Positions 24,801 through 36,017 are shown, counted from the first letter of the stretch. The stretch is 64,000 bases of DNA from Synanceia verrucosa (GCA_029721515.1 CM056567.1:5097507-5161506); one strand, 5' to 3'. Numbers and translations: made by a program. Notes: generated by a model from the sequence alone, not told the origin.

Positions 24801-27800
24801 TTCATGTCACAGTGTGCAGTCCCATAAATTTCCTCAGCCTGCTTTACTAAGTCAAGCATCCTGGAGGCGAAGGGCTTGTCGTATTCCCTGTAGGATTCCC
24901 TCGCCAACAAAGTCGAAGGGTGCCACGCTTTCTGCGCAGATTAAAAGGGACGTGAAATTACACAAAAAAAACTCCAAACAATTGTGATTTCAGTTCATTA
25001 CAACACAAATAACTATAGTCAGAGACAAACTGTTAAGTTAATAATAAATCTGGCAAGTGATTCTTGATAAAATAAGCACACAGAGCTCTGTGAATTGAGC
25101 TCTGTACTCTTCTCTATCAGCTGACTGTTAGCGTTCACTCTTCGACTTTTAACACTTCATTTTAGACACCAAACCATCCTTCTAATCAAATAACACAGGT
25201 GATAAACCCTGATGCCGTATATAGTTCCTGTACCTCATCATTCTTTTCATGAATATTCTCTTTATAGACACTTACAAAGTAACAATAGATGTGGTCAAAG
25301 CTCAGGATGTGCTTGATGATCGCACGGCTGGCCAACATTAGGTGGCAGAGCGTACAGAGGTAAAATCTCTTCTCAGTCTGCCCGACACAAATGCATTCGA
25401 CGAGGTGCTGCATGCCTACGAGACCAGAGGAGAGGACAATGATTTAATTCATTTCACAACATAAGAAAGCATGTCTGTGAATTTTCCTTCCTTTGATCGG
25501 CATTATGTGATTAGCACTGTAGAGAAGTGACAGGGTAAGTGAATTAATTTCATTCACAAAGTTTGTATGTTTGTATTAAATACTCTCCTTTATGTCTTCT
25601 TGTTTGCATTGCCCTTCCTGTTCTCCTTCTCCCTATCTAAAGCTGGGTTAGGCAATTTCAAAATTCCATCCAAGCCATAGTAGCCTGTACTGCAGCCATG
25701 ACCTTGACTATTACTTATTGTTTCACATATTCAGATCACAACAACAATCGGGATGAGGTTAGAAATTAATGAGTGGTACTTGTACAGATACTGCGCGGTA
25801 GGATGAGGGCTGGTTTTATCCCAAAGTCTGCCGTTTTGTTTTTTTGTCTCCTCCAGAAACAAGTATACCCCAGCTTTCAGGGAAAAAAAAGTTATTAACA
25901 GCAGAATTTTGCATTAAATTGTCATTATGTGACACATTTACTGACCAAGCAGTGGATGTTCCCTCTTTTGGTCTTTCAGGTATGATTGTATCATCATCCT
26001 CTCTGGGTTGGCAACTAGAGGGGAAAAAAAGGTTGCATAGATGAAGCATGGACTACAGGATAATTTGAAAGCATTAATGTAACATATGCAAGTACAAAGT
26101 ACATTGAGAGATCCATGAGTAGCTGCTGTGGGGCTTTAGATAATCAATATGATTTGACATGAACAGCTACTAAGTAGAACTTGTGATGAGACTTATTACA
26201 AGCAGAAGAAACAAAGGGTTCCTGTTTTAACAGACTAATATAGCACCTTGAGTCCTTCAGAAATGTGTACACACCTTCAAGTTGCTTGAAAAGCTTCTCA
26301 TTTTCACTGAAAATGTGCATTACTGCAGAGAAAAATAAACATAAAATGTAACGTAATTCTTATACAAATATTACATAGAGGTGTTAGAATCATATACCTT
26401 CAGAGTAGGTGCAATTTTGGAGCCGTTTGATCAGCTCTACAGGTAACTCAAGCACCTGCAAAGACAAAAATGTGGTGAAATGCATATATAATGTCAAAGT
26501 ATTTTTTTTTCCACAGCCTGTGAGCAATGTTGGGGCTTCTGGGAGATGTAGTCGGAGCATAAAGAGTTCAAAGCAGGAAGTGGAGACGATCAAGATTAGA
26601 GAGGAGAACGAAAAGGATCTGGACGAAAAGTGGTGATTTTGGTGAAAGTGTCCTCTACTCTACCTCTGATAAAACAAGAATGGAACAAGGTAAAAACAAA
26701 CATTTTTTTCATGATGAAATTGAGAGTCTCTTCTTTCATTTGAGTTATTCTGTGTTTTCAGAGTCATAGTACAAAATATTCTGTAGGTCTTGAAATATGA
26801 CTCAAAATGGGCAAAAATACTGGCACAAGGCACTTTCGGTTTTATAAAACAGCTGGCAATCAAAGAATTTTGTCACACCAGTACAAATACTGCATGGCAG
26901 CGCTGTGAAACCATGAAACAATTTAAGACAGCAAAGTGAAGCAAACTTGTCTATTTACACATCCTGTCGGCACAAAGCATGATTAGCATTCATTTAGGGT
27001 CGTATTTGTGTCCATCTGATGAATTCAAGGTGTAGTGGGAAAAAGCACATATGTTGATTTAATAATTGACATGTATTAATCCAATCTCATCATCTGGGAT
27101 GTGCAGGGTTAATAATATCATTTGAGCTCAAACTGAGGTCAGTGTCCCATGGGAACTTTGTGGCCTTGAAGTGCAGGTGGTTTTCTGGGCAGAATGCCGA
27201 AGAAATACACAATCTTACAGTGGGCAATATGCCCAGAAGATGATACCAAGGTTACTGGGGTGCACACAGCTGGTACGTGCAACAAGCTGAAAAAAGTAGA
27301 AAAACGATAATATGATCAATCATATGATTGTTTGATTGGTTAAAGGGGAATAAAAAAAAATAAAGACAAGGGGTGTATTCTGGGGTCAACAGGTATATAA
27401 GGGAATGGCACAAAAGGCAGAATTTCAGTCATTTCTTGTATTATTATTATTATTATTATCATTATTATTATTTTTAACAATAAACACCATTTTTTGATTC
27501 TGAAGATCAGCCAGCTCCTCTCCTATTTTTGCTTCCTGAGTCTCTTCATTTTTATCAGCTATTGTCAGTTGCCCAGGTCAAGTTCATACAAACTGACTAG
27601 CTGATATTGCTGAAAATTTTAAGAGTCCAAGACTTTCACAGAAGAAGTGCTTATCAAGAAGTAGCTGCTTCAAGCTACTTCCTTTGTAGTGAATAAAATG
27701 TAGCCATATATAACTAGGGGAACAAGGTACTTTCCTGGATCTCACAGTTGGCTAATTAAAGTGGCTATAGCTTACATTTAGACCTAAAGTGCTCCCTAGG

Positions 27801-29274
27801 ATGTGGCATGATTATAAATAAAGATAGAGCAGGCAGACACGGGTATAATCTAGTCCCAGGAAAGTGTAATGTTCCCCGTCCATAGAGTATATAGATGAGA
27901 GCTCGCTCCGTGAACTGTGTTTCAGTCCAACCTGGGGTATGCTCAATGGTGTTATGTTGTGCTTTTAGCAATTAACACCTGTTTGACCTGAGGAACAACA
28001 GAGTCCTCTCCTACTTAGTGTTTTTCCTTTCAACAGCTGTGGTATTTTTGGAACATCAGTGTCTGATAGGTAGCCTCTAACACGAGGGTCAGTTGCTCAG
28101 CTTGTATTAAGTTTAACTCACTGAGTGCCAGCCATTTTATAAATCAGAAAGTGCCTTGCTCCAGCGTTTTTGCCCATTCTAAGTCATATTTCAAGACCTA
28201 CAGAATATTTTGTACTATGTCTCTGAAAACACTGAATAGCTCAAATGAAAGAAGAGACTCTCTATTTCATCATGAAAAATATGATGTTTTTACCTTGTTC
28301 CATTCTTGTTTTATCAGAGGTAGGGCCAGTTTCACAAAAAAAAAAAAATCACCATTTTTAGTCCAGAATCATTCCATTTGCTCTCGAATCGCAACCGTCT
28401 CCACTTCCTGCTTTGATTTCTGTGCCATATAACGTCTCTTTATGCTCCGACTACATCTCCCAGAAATCCCAACATTACTCACAGGCTGTGGAAAACTGCA
28501 ATGTTATTATGTTGATGGCATTGGAGCATCAGATTTTAAATGATGTCAAAATACATCAGTGGCACTCAAAGAGTTAATTAATGATCAATCATTATAAGAC
28601 CCAAACATCTGCAACACGCAGAAGTGAAGACTCTACACTTTTCACATACAAACAGTGATCCATTAATTACATAATTATTGAACATAACTCCTATTTAATA
28701 TTCATCTAAAGGTACAAACCTGTAGTTGTACACGCCCTCTATCTTTTAATTTCTGTGTGACCTCAAGTCTCAGCATGTCTTTAATGTTCACGCTGGGCAG
28801 CCAAGAGAAAGTCAGGGCATTTGGGTTTGTGTGGTTCTGAAATACAACAAATACAATTGGAATTATGCATCCACATTTTTTAAACATTCATTTTTACTTG
28901 TTCTGCACTTACATAGTAGTTGCTGCAGTGGTCAATAGAGGAGAGGTGGGATATAATCCTGGGGGAAGGATGCTTTTCCTCACAGAAGTGGCACAGGTAA
29001 AATGGCCCATGTTGATCTCCACTGAAACACACAGACAAGCCTGGAAGAAAGTACATTTAAAACAGAATAAATGCTTTGTGCAGTACTAAGCATTATCTCA
29101 CAGGTTTCCATTGTGTTTATGATTACAGTTTTATTTTTAGGACCTAAAATATGCATTGCTCATAAGTCAAATACAAAAATGTTATAAAAACAAAATAAAA
29201 ATCCTTTATTTGCCCTCCCAACAGGGACATTTACATTGTTACAGCAGCAAAGTGGATAGGGCAACATTAAAATA

Positions 29275-29335
<61 letters not shown>

Positions 29336-32300
29336 ATAATAATACAAACGTGTCCGTTTCTCCTTCAGTTACAGTGATAAGGTACACAGCATAGAACATA
29401 GCCCATATTTCAGATTAGTTGTTAAAAAAAGAAAGATCTTGAGGGTAAAATACAATATAACTAGGACTCATGGTTCAGCGTTAGATTAAAATTGACTGAG
29501 CTTAAATATGAACGTCAATCACACGCACAATCTCAACTTAAAGCCACTTTACTAACCTATGATGGGAACTCTGATATCACAAACGGCTCCTGGATTGAGC
29601 ACCACTATGTTTGGCAATTTAACTGTAAAGATGACAAAGGAAGAAAAGGTGATCACACTTCAGCTGTGCAGGACCAATCACGTTACTTACATAAAGAGTG
29701 ACGGACAATGGCCATGTGACGGTGAATTTCAAATTTGTTAATAACTCTGTGTGTTGTTATCTGAACCATATCAATATAAACAAAAGGTACAAAAGTCTGT
29801 TACTTACAACATTAAAACAGTTATGACTGTATAAGTAGGAATTCTGCAAAAGTAAAATATCGCAAAAAAACATCAAATTCTGACCGCCGTGTAAAACTAA
29901 TGAATGGAAACTCGTTAATTTACATATCCTCTTGCAGACTTTCCAGAAATTCAGCAATTAACAAGATCCACACAAAGAGGAGGGAGAAGAAGCAGGCTTA
30001 CCATAACTCCGGACACCTAAAAACATGAAAAAAAATAACAAATTATGATTAATCAAATTTGAGTGACGCAATTTCTTGTGCAGGTAATGCAACAAATTAA
30101 ATGTACCTTTAACATTCGTGATTTAAAAAAAAATAAAATAATAATAATCCATAACATCCATAAACGTATAAATATGTCAAAGTGTTTTTTCAGCAGCAGG
30201 GACAAGAGGGCGGTGTCACACAGCCTGTGAGTAATATTGGGGCTTCTGGGAGATGTAGTCGGGACATAAAGAGACAGTATACACCGCAGAGATCAAAGCA
30301 GGAAGTGGAGACGATCGAGATTAGAGAGCAAAATGGAAGGATTCTGGACAAAAAGTGGTGATTTTGGTCAAAGTGGCTTCTACTCTACCTCCGAGAGTCT
30401 TCTTTTGAGCTAGTCAGTGTGTTCAGAGTCATAGTACAAAATATTCTGTGGGTCTAATAATATGACTCAAAATGGGTAAAAAAAACGCTGGAACAAGGCA
30501 CTTTCTGTTTTATGAAACTGCTGACACGCAATGAGCTAATAAAAAAAAATAATTAAAAAACGCATTACCTCGCTGGAAGATGTTTTTCATTCCCTGTTGG
30601 TAAAGAACAGAGGAAACATGCAGAGGTGAGTTATTATAGATACATGGAAGCAAACGTTGGAACAGGACATCTTTCTTCTAATGACACTCGGTTGCATCAT
30701 CTCACGTCACACATCTAAAACAATTAACTCAAACCAAATGCATTGAATGATAACCAATAAGGCAGGGAGAAGCAGAAAGGTGCTAACTAGAGATAACCAG
30801 TGTTTTATGCCTGATAAGGTAGAAAACAAAAAACAGAACTTAATACTCTTACTCTTATAAATGGGCAAAACTGCTGGAGCACAACAGCAGTGCCTTGTGT
30901 TTCCAACAGGCCAAAGACAGGCAGTTTAAGGTGAAATGGAAACGCTAAAGTTCCCGTGTAATCATCAACAGTTGAAAGGGTCACAGTAGCTAAAAGGAAA
31001 GTTGCATCATCACCCAACGTTTGTGTTTATTCTGGCTGGTGAATGAGAGGAAAATGTGTGCCAACTCCACACAACGCTCTGAGAATAACCAGGTTATGTG
31101 TACAAGCAGTTCAATGCCCACCTGTTGATGTGCTGTGGAGTGCAAATGGGCCTTAAAAGCACACACCCGCGTAAATGAAGACGAGCAGATCTACAAGAAG
31201 AAAGAATTGAAAAGGCGTTGTGAGCAACATGAAATAGAAGGAATGTGGAATCTATTTATCTAGTCCTCAATTCAAATAGGTTTTGTGCCAAAGGAAACAT
31301 CCACCAGGAAATAATGTTCGCATTTTTCACTTTGCATACCACAAAAAAAAAAAAAAAAAAAAAAGTGCATAAACATGACCCCGTCTGAACTATGTTTGGG
31401 TATAAAAGGCTGCAGTATGGAGGAGCTCTAACCAAAACAATAGAAAGTTGTTAGAAATTGTGCTGTTTATTTTTCAGGCCATAGTCTTTCTGTCTCCTTA
31501 ACTGGAGATGATCAAAGTTCAGTGCAATGGAGCTTATTTTTGAATGGCAGTTCTGGGGAGGGGCCAGCAGGGGCCAGCAGGGGCCCCAGGACCATTTGAC
31601 ATTTCCAATGAAGCCACATGAGTTCTGCTGCCAGTTGTGGTGCCAGGGCTGCAAAAATCAAACCAAACTTCAGCATAGAGTCTTACTTTGTATTGTTGTC
31701 TTTTTATTTCCTGCCAGTATGACAAAGGTGTTCAGGACATTATTTCCCGATTGATGAATTCACATCACACCGATCCGTCCCTCCACTTTCCCAGCAACAA
31801 ATATCACTGGTACAAAAGCAGATTAATGTCATTGCAGCAGCACAGGGAGCCATGACTTTGTTATTCTATGCATGGTGCGTTCTAGTTATACATGAATATC
31901 GGGAATTTCCAATCTCATTATCAGAATTTGATCTGAGCTGAGGCAAACTCTCACTCCCCACCAAAACCATTGCTCTAATTGTTGAGCTCTGTATGTATTG
32001 TCACACCCTCACCTCCTTTTGAATTATAACTTAATAAAGATATGATGATGGTATGCCTGTGAGGGTATATTTATAAGATTATACTATACTTTTGTATAGT
32101 TAGGCACTGTATTATCACACTGCATGCCCGACAACACAATATCTGGTTTGACTCAAATGGGTTAAGTGTCCTGTGTCTTTATAATCATCACACTCTGAAC
32201 TTGTCTTAGCTTACCCAGTTTAATCTTGTTTGTCTGGTTGCACTGCTACACCGTTATGTGGACATAACAGCAGCAGACACAGCGAATCATTACCACTGAA

Positions 32301-32411
32301 TCACTGGCTCGACTTTCTCGTTATTTCTCCATAGTTACAGGATCAAAAACACATTAGTCTGAGGTGGATGAAGTCACAAACACATACCTGGCAGCTCATG
32401 TAGAGGTCCAT
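9419..32411 (-). CDS. Gene B: eight-finger modular zinc-finger protein (unrecognised family)
   Basis: 47 coding exons were assembled on the minus strand; all phases fit, total 6774 nt or 2257 residues. The first exon 32388-32411 starts at an ATG with an in-frame stop 12 nt upstream. Exons 31167-31190, 30569-30593 and 30002-30016 are tiny. The protein then repeats a module: linker ending Pro-hydrophobic-Gly, matrin/U1-like finger, helical HP exon, 58-nt exon and charged exon. Between modules lie long disordered exons: 19059-19682 (Glu/Lys-rich), 15986-16916 (Thr/Ser/Ala-rich) and the terminal 9419-10851 (Pro/Ser/Gln-rich). No transmembrane segment or catalytic motif was seen. Known fingers of this class bind double-stranded RNA, spliceosomal RNA or DNA; that function here is inference. 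I do not recognise an orthologue. Sibling of gene A. Confidence 0.75.
10895..10917. repeat. Poly-A tract near a gene B exon
   Basis: A run of A lies about 45 bp upstream (minus sense) of the final exon of gene B, so it reads as the U-rich acceptor region of that exon. Similar homopolymers lie at 14697-14718 (T), 18843-18875 (A) and 31343-31364 (A). Confidence 0.9.
11957..12266 (+). mobile_element. TTAA MITE copy 1 (3' truncated)
   Basis: It begins TTAACTCATTGAGTGCCAG, the same terminal sequence as copies 2 and 4, and aligns with them as far as the ACTACATCTCCCAGAAG word at 12250-12266. The distal end is missing. It lies in a gene B intron. Confidence 0.7.
13175..13520 (+). repeat. Teleost dispersed repeat, SINE-like, in a gene B intron
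   Basis: The block starts TCCATCCATTATCTACCGCTT and runs through GGAGCCTATCCCAGC to a GGTTCGAACC motif near 13479. I recall this unit as a very common fish dispersed repeat. GGTTCGAAC matches a pol III B box, suggesting tRNA-like ancestry, but I cannot classify it without a repeat library. Confidence 0.6.
13569..15896 (-). other. Gene B module B7 (short-loop finger)
   Basis: The finger exon 15775-15896 reads VYCQLCSVRLPGSSH with a second His after five residues: C-x2-C-x8-H-x5-H, three residues shorter than its siblings. It is followed by 15598-15696 (KIKFPELKQSEL), the 58-nt exon 14902-14959 (TLKVNIDEYKEL), the basic exon 14378-14524 (IERLKAMERRRGRR) and the polar exon 13569-13877. Confidence 0.7.
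15986..18975 (-). other. Gene B module B6 with 931-nt Thr/Ser/Ala exon
   Basis: The linker 18898-18975 ends REPVIG. The finger 18535-18671 reads IYLCECCSLKI..HVTGVPH. It is followed by 17479-17574 (SLQALPPRVKQG), the 58-nt exon 17233-17290 (VVELDDENFQKIL) and 17018-17091. The exon 15986-16916 is almost entirely Thr, Ser, Ala and Val with a few acidic residues near its start; it resembles a disordered linker more than a mucin because the protein lacks a signal peptide. It ends ESPVG before the next finger. Confidence 0.7.
19059..20984 (-). other. Gene B module B5 with acidic insert exon
   Basis: The linker 20928-20984 ends FPLLG. The finger 20692-20840 reads FLCLLCERRL..HVFSREH. It is followed by 20142-20243 (DCFHPGSLNSS), a shortened 49-nt version of the 58-nt exon at 19995-20043 (VIKLVKPIWEP) and 19828-19908. 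A 624-nt exon 19059-19682 rich in Glu, Lys, Gln, Ser and Thr is inserted after it and is likely disordered. Confidence 0.7.
21111..22352 (-). other. Gene B module B4
   Basis: The linker 22284-22352 ends NKPIIG. The finger 22069-22208 reads LYVCFACQESF..HFNSQKH. It is followed by 21449-21568 (LYQNPWRLTFAWEDH), the 58-nt exon 21272-21329 (VLYIPNALFQSL) and 21111-21155 (MEKLELHHTLL). Confidence 0.7.
22541..22989 (-). other. Gene B module B3: finger split over two exons, helical part missing
   Basis: The two cysteines are on different exons: 22955-22989 ends KLRCQ and 22784-22852 begins NCRESLP and carries HVFTRQH. Spacing is C-x2-C-x12-H-x5-H, one residue longer than the others. Two tiny exons (22646-22667 and 22541-22564) follow instead of the HP and 58-nt exons, so this module is reduced. 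Phases close with the neighbours. Confidence 0.6.
23486..23964 (+). mobile_element. TTAA MITE copy 2 (complete)
   Basis: About 479 bp, flanked by TTAA on both sides. The left end reads TTAACTCATTGAGTGCCAGC and the right end GGCACTCAAAGAGTTAA, an inverted repeat. TTAA flanks suggest a piggyBac-type nonautonomous element; there is no coding capacity. It lies in a gene B intron. Confidence 0.75.
24432..26014 (-). other. Gene B module B2
   Basis: The linker 25946-26014 ends EHPLLG. The finger 25276-25415 reads FYLCTLC..HILSFDHIYCYF. The HP exon 24800-24931 begins KAWHPSTLL. The 58-nt exon 24649-24706 encodes QMSLEPEEFKKI, and 24432-24512 begins LEELESLRKEN. This is the module most like gene A module 1. 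Confidence 0.7.
26509..26862 (-). mobile_element. TTAA MITE copy 3 (reverse, degraded ends)
   Basis: It is the reverse complement of the core of copies 2 and 4, including GGCTTCTGGGAGATGTAGTC and the 'gagtcatagtacaaaatatt' stretch. Its terminal CTGGCAATCAAAGAA is a decayed inverted repeat. Confidence 0.7.
27060..27620 (+). mobile_element. LTR-like repeat fragment, copy 1
   Basis: This stretch shares several blocks with 34150-34830: 'gggca..atgcc', 'gcaatatgccca', 'aataaacac', 'ctgaagatcagc', 'ctcctctccta' and 'tctcttcattttta'. A TATATAAGGG box upstream of an AATAAA signal suggests a solo LTR, but boundaries and target duplications were not found. There are no coding remnants. Confidence 0.35.
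28113..28577 (+). mobile_element. TTAA MITE copy 4 (complete)
   Basis: About 465 bp, beginning TTAACTCACTGAGTGCCAGC and ending GGCACTCAAAGAGTTAA. It aligns along its length with copy 2. Intronic in gene B. Confidence 0.75.
29280..29331. repeat. (TA)n microsatellite
   Basis: About 25 uninterrupted TA units in a gene B intron. Confidence 0.95.
30150..30540 (-). mobile_element. TTAA MITE copy 5 (reverse)
   Basis: It shares with copies 3 and 6 the sequence from CACAGCCTGTGAGTAAT through GGAGATGTAGTCGGGACAT to the decayed end CTGACACGCAATGAGCTAA. Intronic in gene B. Confidence 0.65.
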
Positions 32412-32476
32412 GATGGGGAGTTAGAGTAAACAGCTTCTCCAGACAGGAAGAGGAAATTCACTTGTCATTTGCATCG
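32388..32476 (-). promoter_or_regulatory. Gene B start exon with upstream ORF
   Basis: The exon begins after an acceptor at about 32477. The main ATG (32409-32411) opens MDLYMSCQ and is spliced at 32388. Before it lies an upstream ORF starting at 32472-32474: 18 codons (MQMTSEFPLP... ending SCLL), in the same frame, stopping 9 nt before the main ATG. This in-frame stop fixes the main start and could reduce translation. Confidence 0.55.
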
Positions 32477-32639
32477 CCTGCAAACGGGGGGGAAAACAAC
32501 AGCCGTTAAAACTGAGAGGAAGTCCAGATGAAAATTAAGCAGACAGAAGCGTGTTCGCCTCGCTCTGAGGCTGTTTCCGTGCTGTTGATCACACGCAGCT
32601 GCTTCGTCTTTCTCTTCTTGGAGGCTTCAATCAGCAGCA

Positions 32640-32960
32640 GCTGGGAGGACTTACAGCAGAAACGCCTCCTTCCTCTCAGCTCGTGCTCACTTTAGGCGGG
32701 TTTTTTGGGTCATGGACGTAAACACTATTTTTTTTTCAGATGAGATAATTTATTCGTCCGACAAACGGGAATATATTTAGCTTCATACTTATATTTTGTG
32801 TTACTACTAACCTGTTTGCATCCTGTAATGCCCAAAAACCCTTTATTTTCCCCACAGTCCGTCCGAACGTAGCCCACTGCCTGAAACTGTTTGGCTCCAA
32901 GTTTACTTCCTGTCAGTGATGTCATTCACCGGAAATAAACTGGGACACCAATGAGAATTT
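32640..32960. promoter_or_regulatory. Probable promoter of gene B
   Basis: Upstream of the start exon lie ETS-type sites (GGAAGT in the 32.9 kb region, CCGGAA near 32930), an ACCAAT motif near 32947 and a block of higher GC content. This fits the 5' end of gene B; the transcription start was not placed. Confidence 0.3.
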
Positions 32961-34149
32961 AAACCTTTAAAATTAAAATTAAAAAAAGATTTATTTTTTT
33001 TTTTTTTAAATTCAACTCAGCAACATTTCAGGAGAATATATTGTACTTTTTACTTCGCATCTTAAATACGTTAATACAAAATACAGTATGACATAAGACT
33101 TAATTGATCCACAAGTCAGACTGCAGTATGTGGAGTGATATACAATAATTGTGTTTTGTCCGCAGGCAGCTACACCTCTGTGTTGGTAACCTTTTGGGAA
33201 ATATTGATTAAAATAATTAATAACTTATTGTTTAGTTTTGTTCATTTGAAATAAAATTCAAGGAGAATTGTTATTTAAGTCTTGGTTTATTTACACATTT
33301 TTTTATTTAACTTTTAAAAGCTTATATCAACCAGTAGCTTCAGAGTTTTACCTGCAATCCTGATCACACCGCCACAAGAAAATATAGACTGAAAGGAAAT
33401 CAACAATTGTTTGGTGATACTCGTATCCTTGACTTTTGAATTTGTGTTAAATGAGTTAAAAATATGTTGTGCTGTTTATTAGAAAGAGATTGAGAGTCGG
33501 TTGCTTTCACTTCTGTATTCATTTTGCTTTATATTCCTCCACTGCAGGGTGCTATTTTCTCGCAATCTGCTATGAGTATTCATAAATAATGCAACTATCA
33601 TGCTGCAAAATCCAATCAAAACAAGCATGAACCACATAATAGCATTTGGTGTGTATTTTTTCATATATTTTTTTTTTTATCTCCAATGAAGCCACTTTGA
33701 TTTTTTTCCCCTTTTCATTAAATGACTTTAAATCATTGTTGATGTTAAAAAAAACAATTTGAACATCATGACATATTTTTGATCTTGTCACTGAGGTGGA
33801 TATCTGATTTGATATTGTGTAATAATTTGCCATTACTGTAGATTCTAATGTAATAGCAGACTCTAACACTATATATTATAGAGTCTAGAATGTCTGATAT
33901 TGTGAAGAATTGCAGGAACATAGTTGCATAAGAGGCACATGACAACAAGCAAATGTCAGCAAATAAGTTCTTCCTCAACCAACTACAACAAGAAATAAAT
34001 GAGTAATTACAACACTGTAACACTAAAAATGAAAGGTGGACTTAACATTTGTAAAATGTCTGTCGTATTGTGGGAGCTGAGAATTTTTCTCCAACAGCAT
34101 CCATCCCGAAAACACATCAGAGAATAAATGTTATTAACGAAAAGACTGA

Positions 34150-34830
34150 ATGAAATATTGTCATGTATTAGTCCAATATCATTATTTGCCATCATGTGAC
34201 CTTTGTATGACCCTACAAAGAACTAGGTATCTCTGGGCAAAATGCCCCGGCAATATGCCCATTCTGTGTCATTGCCACAAGGAATTAAAAATGAATAATG
34301 ATGTTAAGGTCACGAAGGGGCAAGCAGCTGGCAGAAGCAGCTGGCTGAAAATAGAAAAACCTATTAATCAGAAGATGAGATCAAAGGGAAGAAATATATA
34401 TATATATATAAAAAAGGACACTGACAACAGATTGACATGGGTAAGCCGTAAAAATGATAGATAGCCGTGGAAAGCCCCTTCTGAAGGACATTAAAAAATA
34501 AGGCTACATGAGGTTCAGGAGCGTTCACTGATGCAAAGGTTGTATAACACAGGGCATCAAGAACAGAATTCCAGTCTCCCTCTCCATGGTATTCTATTTT
34601 TTTTTTACAATAAACACTATTTTTGAACCTGAAGATCAGCTGACTCCTCTCCTACTTTGCTCCCAGTCTCTTCATTTTTAACAGCGATCAGATTTTTGGA
34701 AATATCAGTGTCTCTGGCGATCCAGTGCATGCAGACCCTTAGGGGTTAACACAGGGCCTCACCACAAGGGTCAGTTGCTCATGTGAACTCTATACACACT
34801 GACTGGCTGATACTGCTGAAAGGACAGAAG
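34150..34830 (+). mobile_element. LTR-like repeat fragment, copy 2
   Basis: It has the same block order as 27060-27620, and its end (AAGGGTCAGTTGCTCA) also matches 28085-28099. No open reading frame of a retroelement is seen. Classification is tentative. Confidence 0.35.
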
Positions 34831-35128
34831 AGGTGCAAGGTTAAGACGGTTTGTCTCATGGAAAATGTCACAGCAAAACACTTTGAAACTTTATATAAAA
34901 AATAATGGCCATCATGAGGATTTGTGACGATGTCAGAGGAGTGCAAGGCTGAATCAGTGGAGGAGATGAGCAATTTAATAAAACTAATCTTTTTTTTTTT
35001 TGTTTAAAATAAACAGAGACACTTTCAGGACAACAGCACAGAAATAATCTAGGCACAAGTTTAGGTCTGGTATTTTAATCAAAATGAAATGTGTTGTCAT
35101 CATCAAGGCTTGTACTCTCCTGAATGAA

Positions 35129-35140
35129 CACACACACACG

Positions 35141-35208
<68 letters not shown>
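35129..35208. repeat. (CA)n microsatellite
   Basis: About 80 bp of CA repeat with a few CG interruptions in its left part, in the probable 3' UTR of fkbp9. Confidence 0.95.
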
Positions 35209-35210
<2 letters not shown>

Positions 35211-36017
35211 GTTAAAGTGTTTTTGACATTTGTGACATTTGGATGAAGAAGAAAAATAGCAAAAAAATGACCAAAAGAGAAAGTGAAAGACAGCAAAGCC
35301 CCAAAGATTTTGGGGCCTTTCACTGTTATTCTGGATGATTTTAACAGCAGAAAACACAGGAGGCTTCCTGATATTTGAAGGTAAATCAGTGAAAGGTGTC
35401 ACCTGTAAACTATGTCAATATAATATTACTGTAACTTAAGCTATCACTCACGTTTTTATCAATAAATGAGTAACTCTCAGAAACAAACTGCCCTCCATCA
35501 GCACAGAATATTACAGTGAGTAATGACCGCCTCTTCTCTCCCTCAGATATTTTAGAAAGAAGTTGACACACGATGGAAAGAAAACACACAACCACAAAAT
35601 GATAATAACAATAAACAAAGGAGTGTTGGACGTAGAGGTTGAGTGCTTCCATACCCTTCAAAATAAAAAAACAAATGTCACATAACACAAGACAAGACTT
35701 GATAAGGGAGGAGGTAAAAAAAAGTCATCCACTGAGACCTTAAATGAGGTGCTTTCTCTCCAATATCTAGCTCTCAAAATAATCTCCTCCCTAAATCCTG
35801 CGTCCTTCTTCTGAGACAGGTTTGACTCTGAAAGGACAAGACGCCCTTTTGAACATCATCCAAAATCTTCAAGATAAAAAACAGCTCTCTCTTCATTCTC
35901 CCTTTACACATACAACCCCCTCTTTTCCCACTCTACCACCCACATACTGCATGTATTACAACCCCGCTGTCTGACCCTTCAGCCTAAACCCTGATCTGAG
36001 TTTTGCACTCAGTCCCG

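Larger units (their letters stand above)
26275..29622 (-). other. Gene B module B1
   Basis: The linker exon 29557-29622 ends RVPIIG. The finger exon 28913-29040 reads FYLCHFCEE..HLSSIDHCSNYY. The next exons are 28720-28836 (begins NHTNPNALTF), the 58-nt exon 26398-26455 (VLELPVELIKRL) and 26275-26322. The introns carry two MITE copies, LTR-like sequence and a (TA)n tract. Confidence 0.7.
32961..36017 (-). other. Intergenic region and fkbp9 3' UTR
   Basis: There are no coding exons. A minus-strand ATTAAA at 35074-35079 is a candidate fkbp9 polyadenylation signal, giving a 3' UTR of about 0.9 kb that includes a (CA)n tract. The rest is AT-rich with the LTR-like fragment at 34150-34830. Confidence 0.45.

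Noticed and set aside
31545..31600. Short GGGGCCAGCA tandem repeat
   Set aside because: Only about three units; not informative by itself.
35103..35402. Cys/Val-rich open frames on the minus strand
   Set aside because: They are translations of the (CA)n microsatellite.
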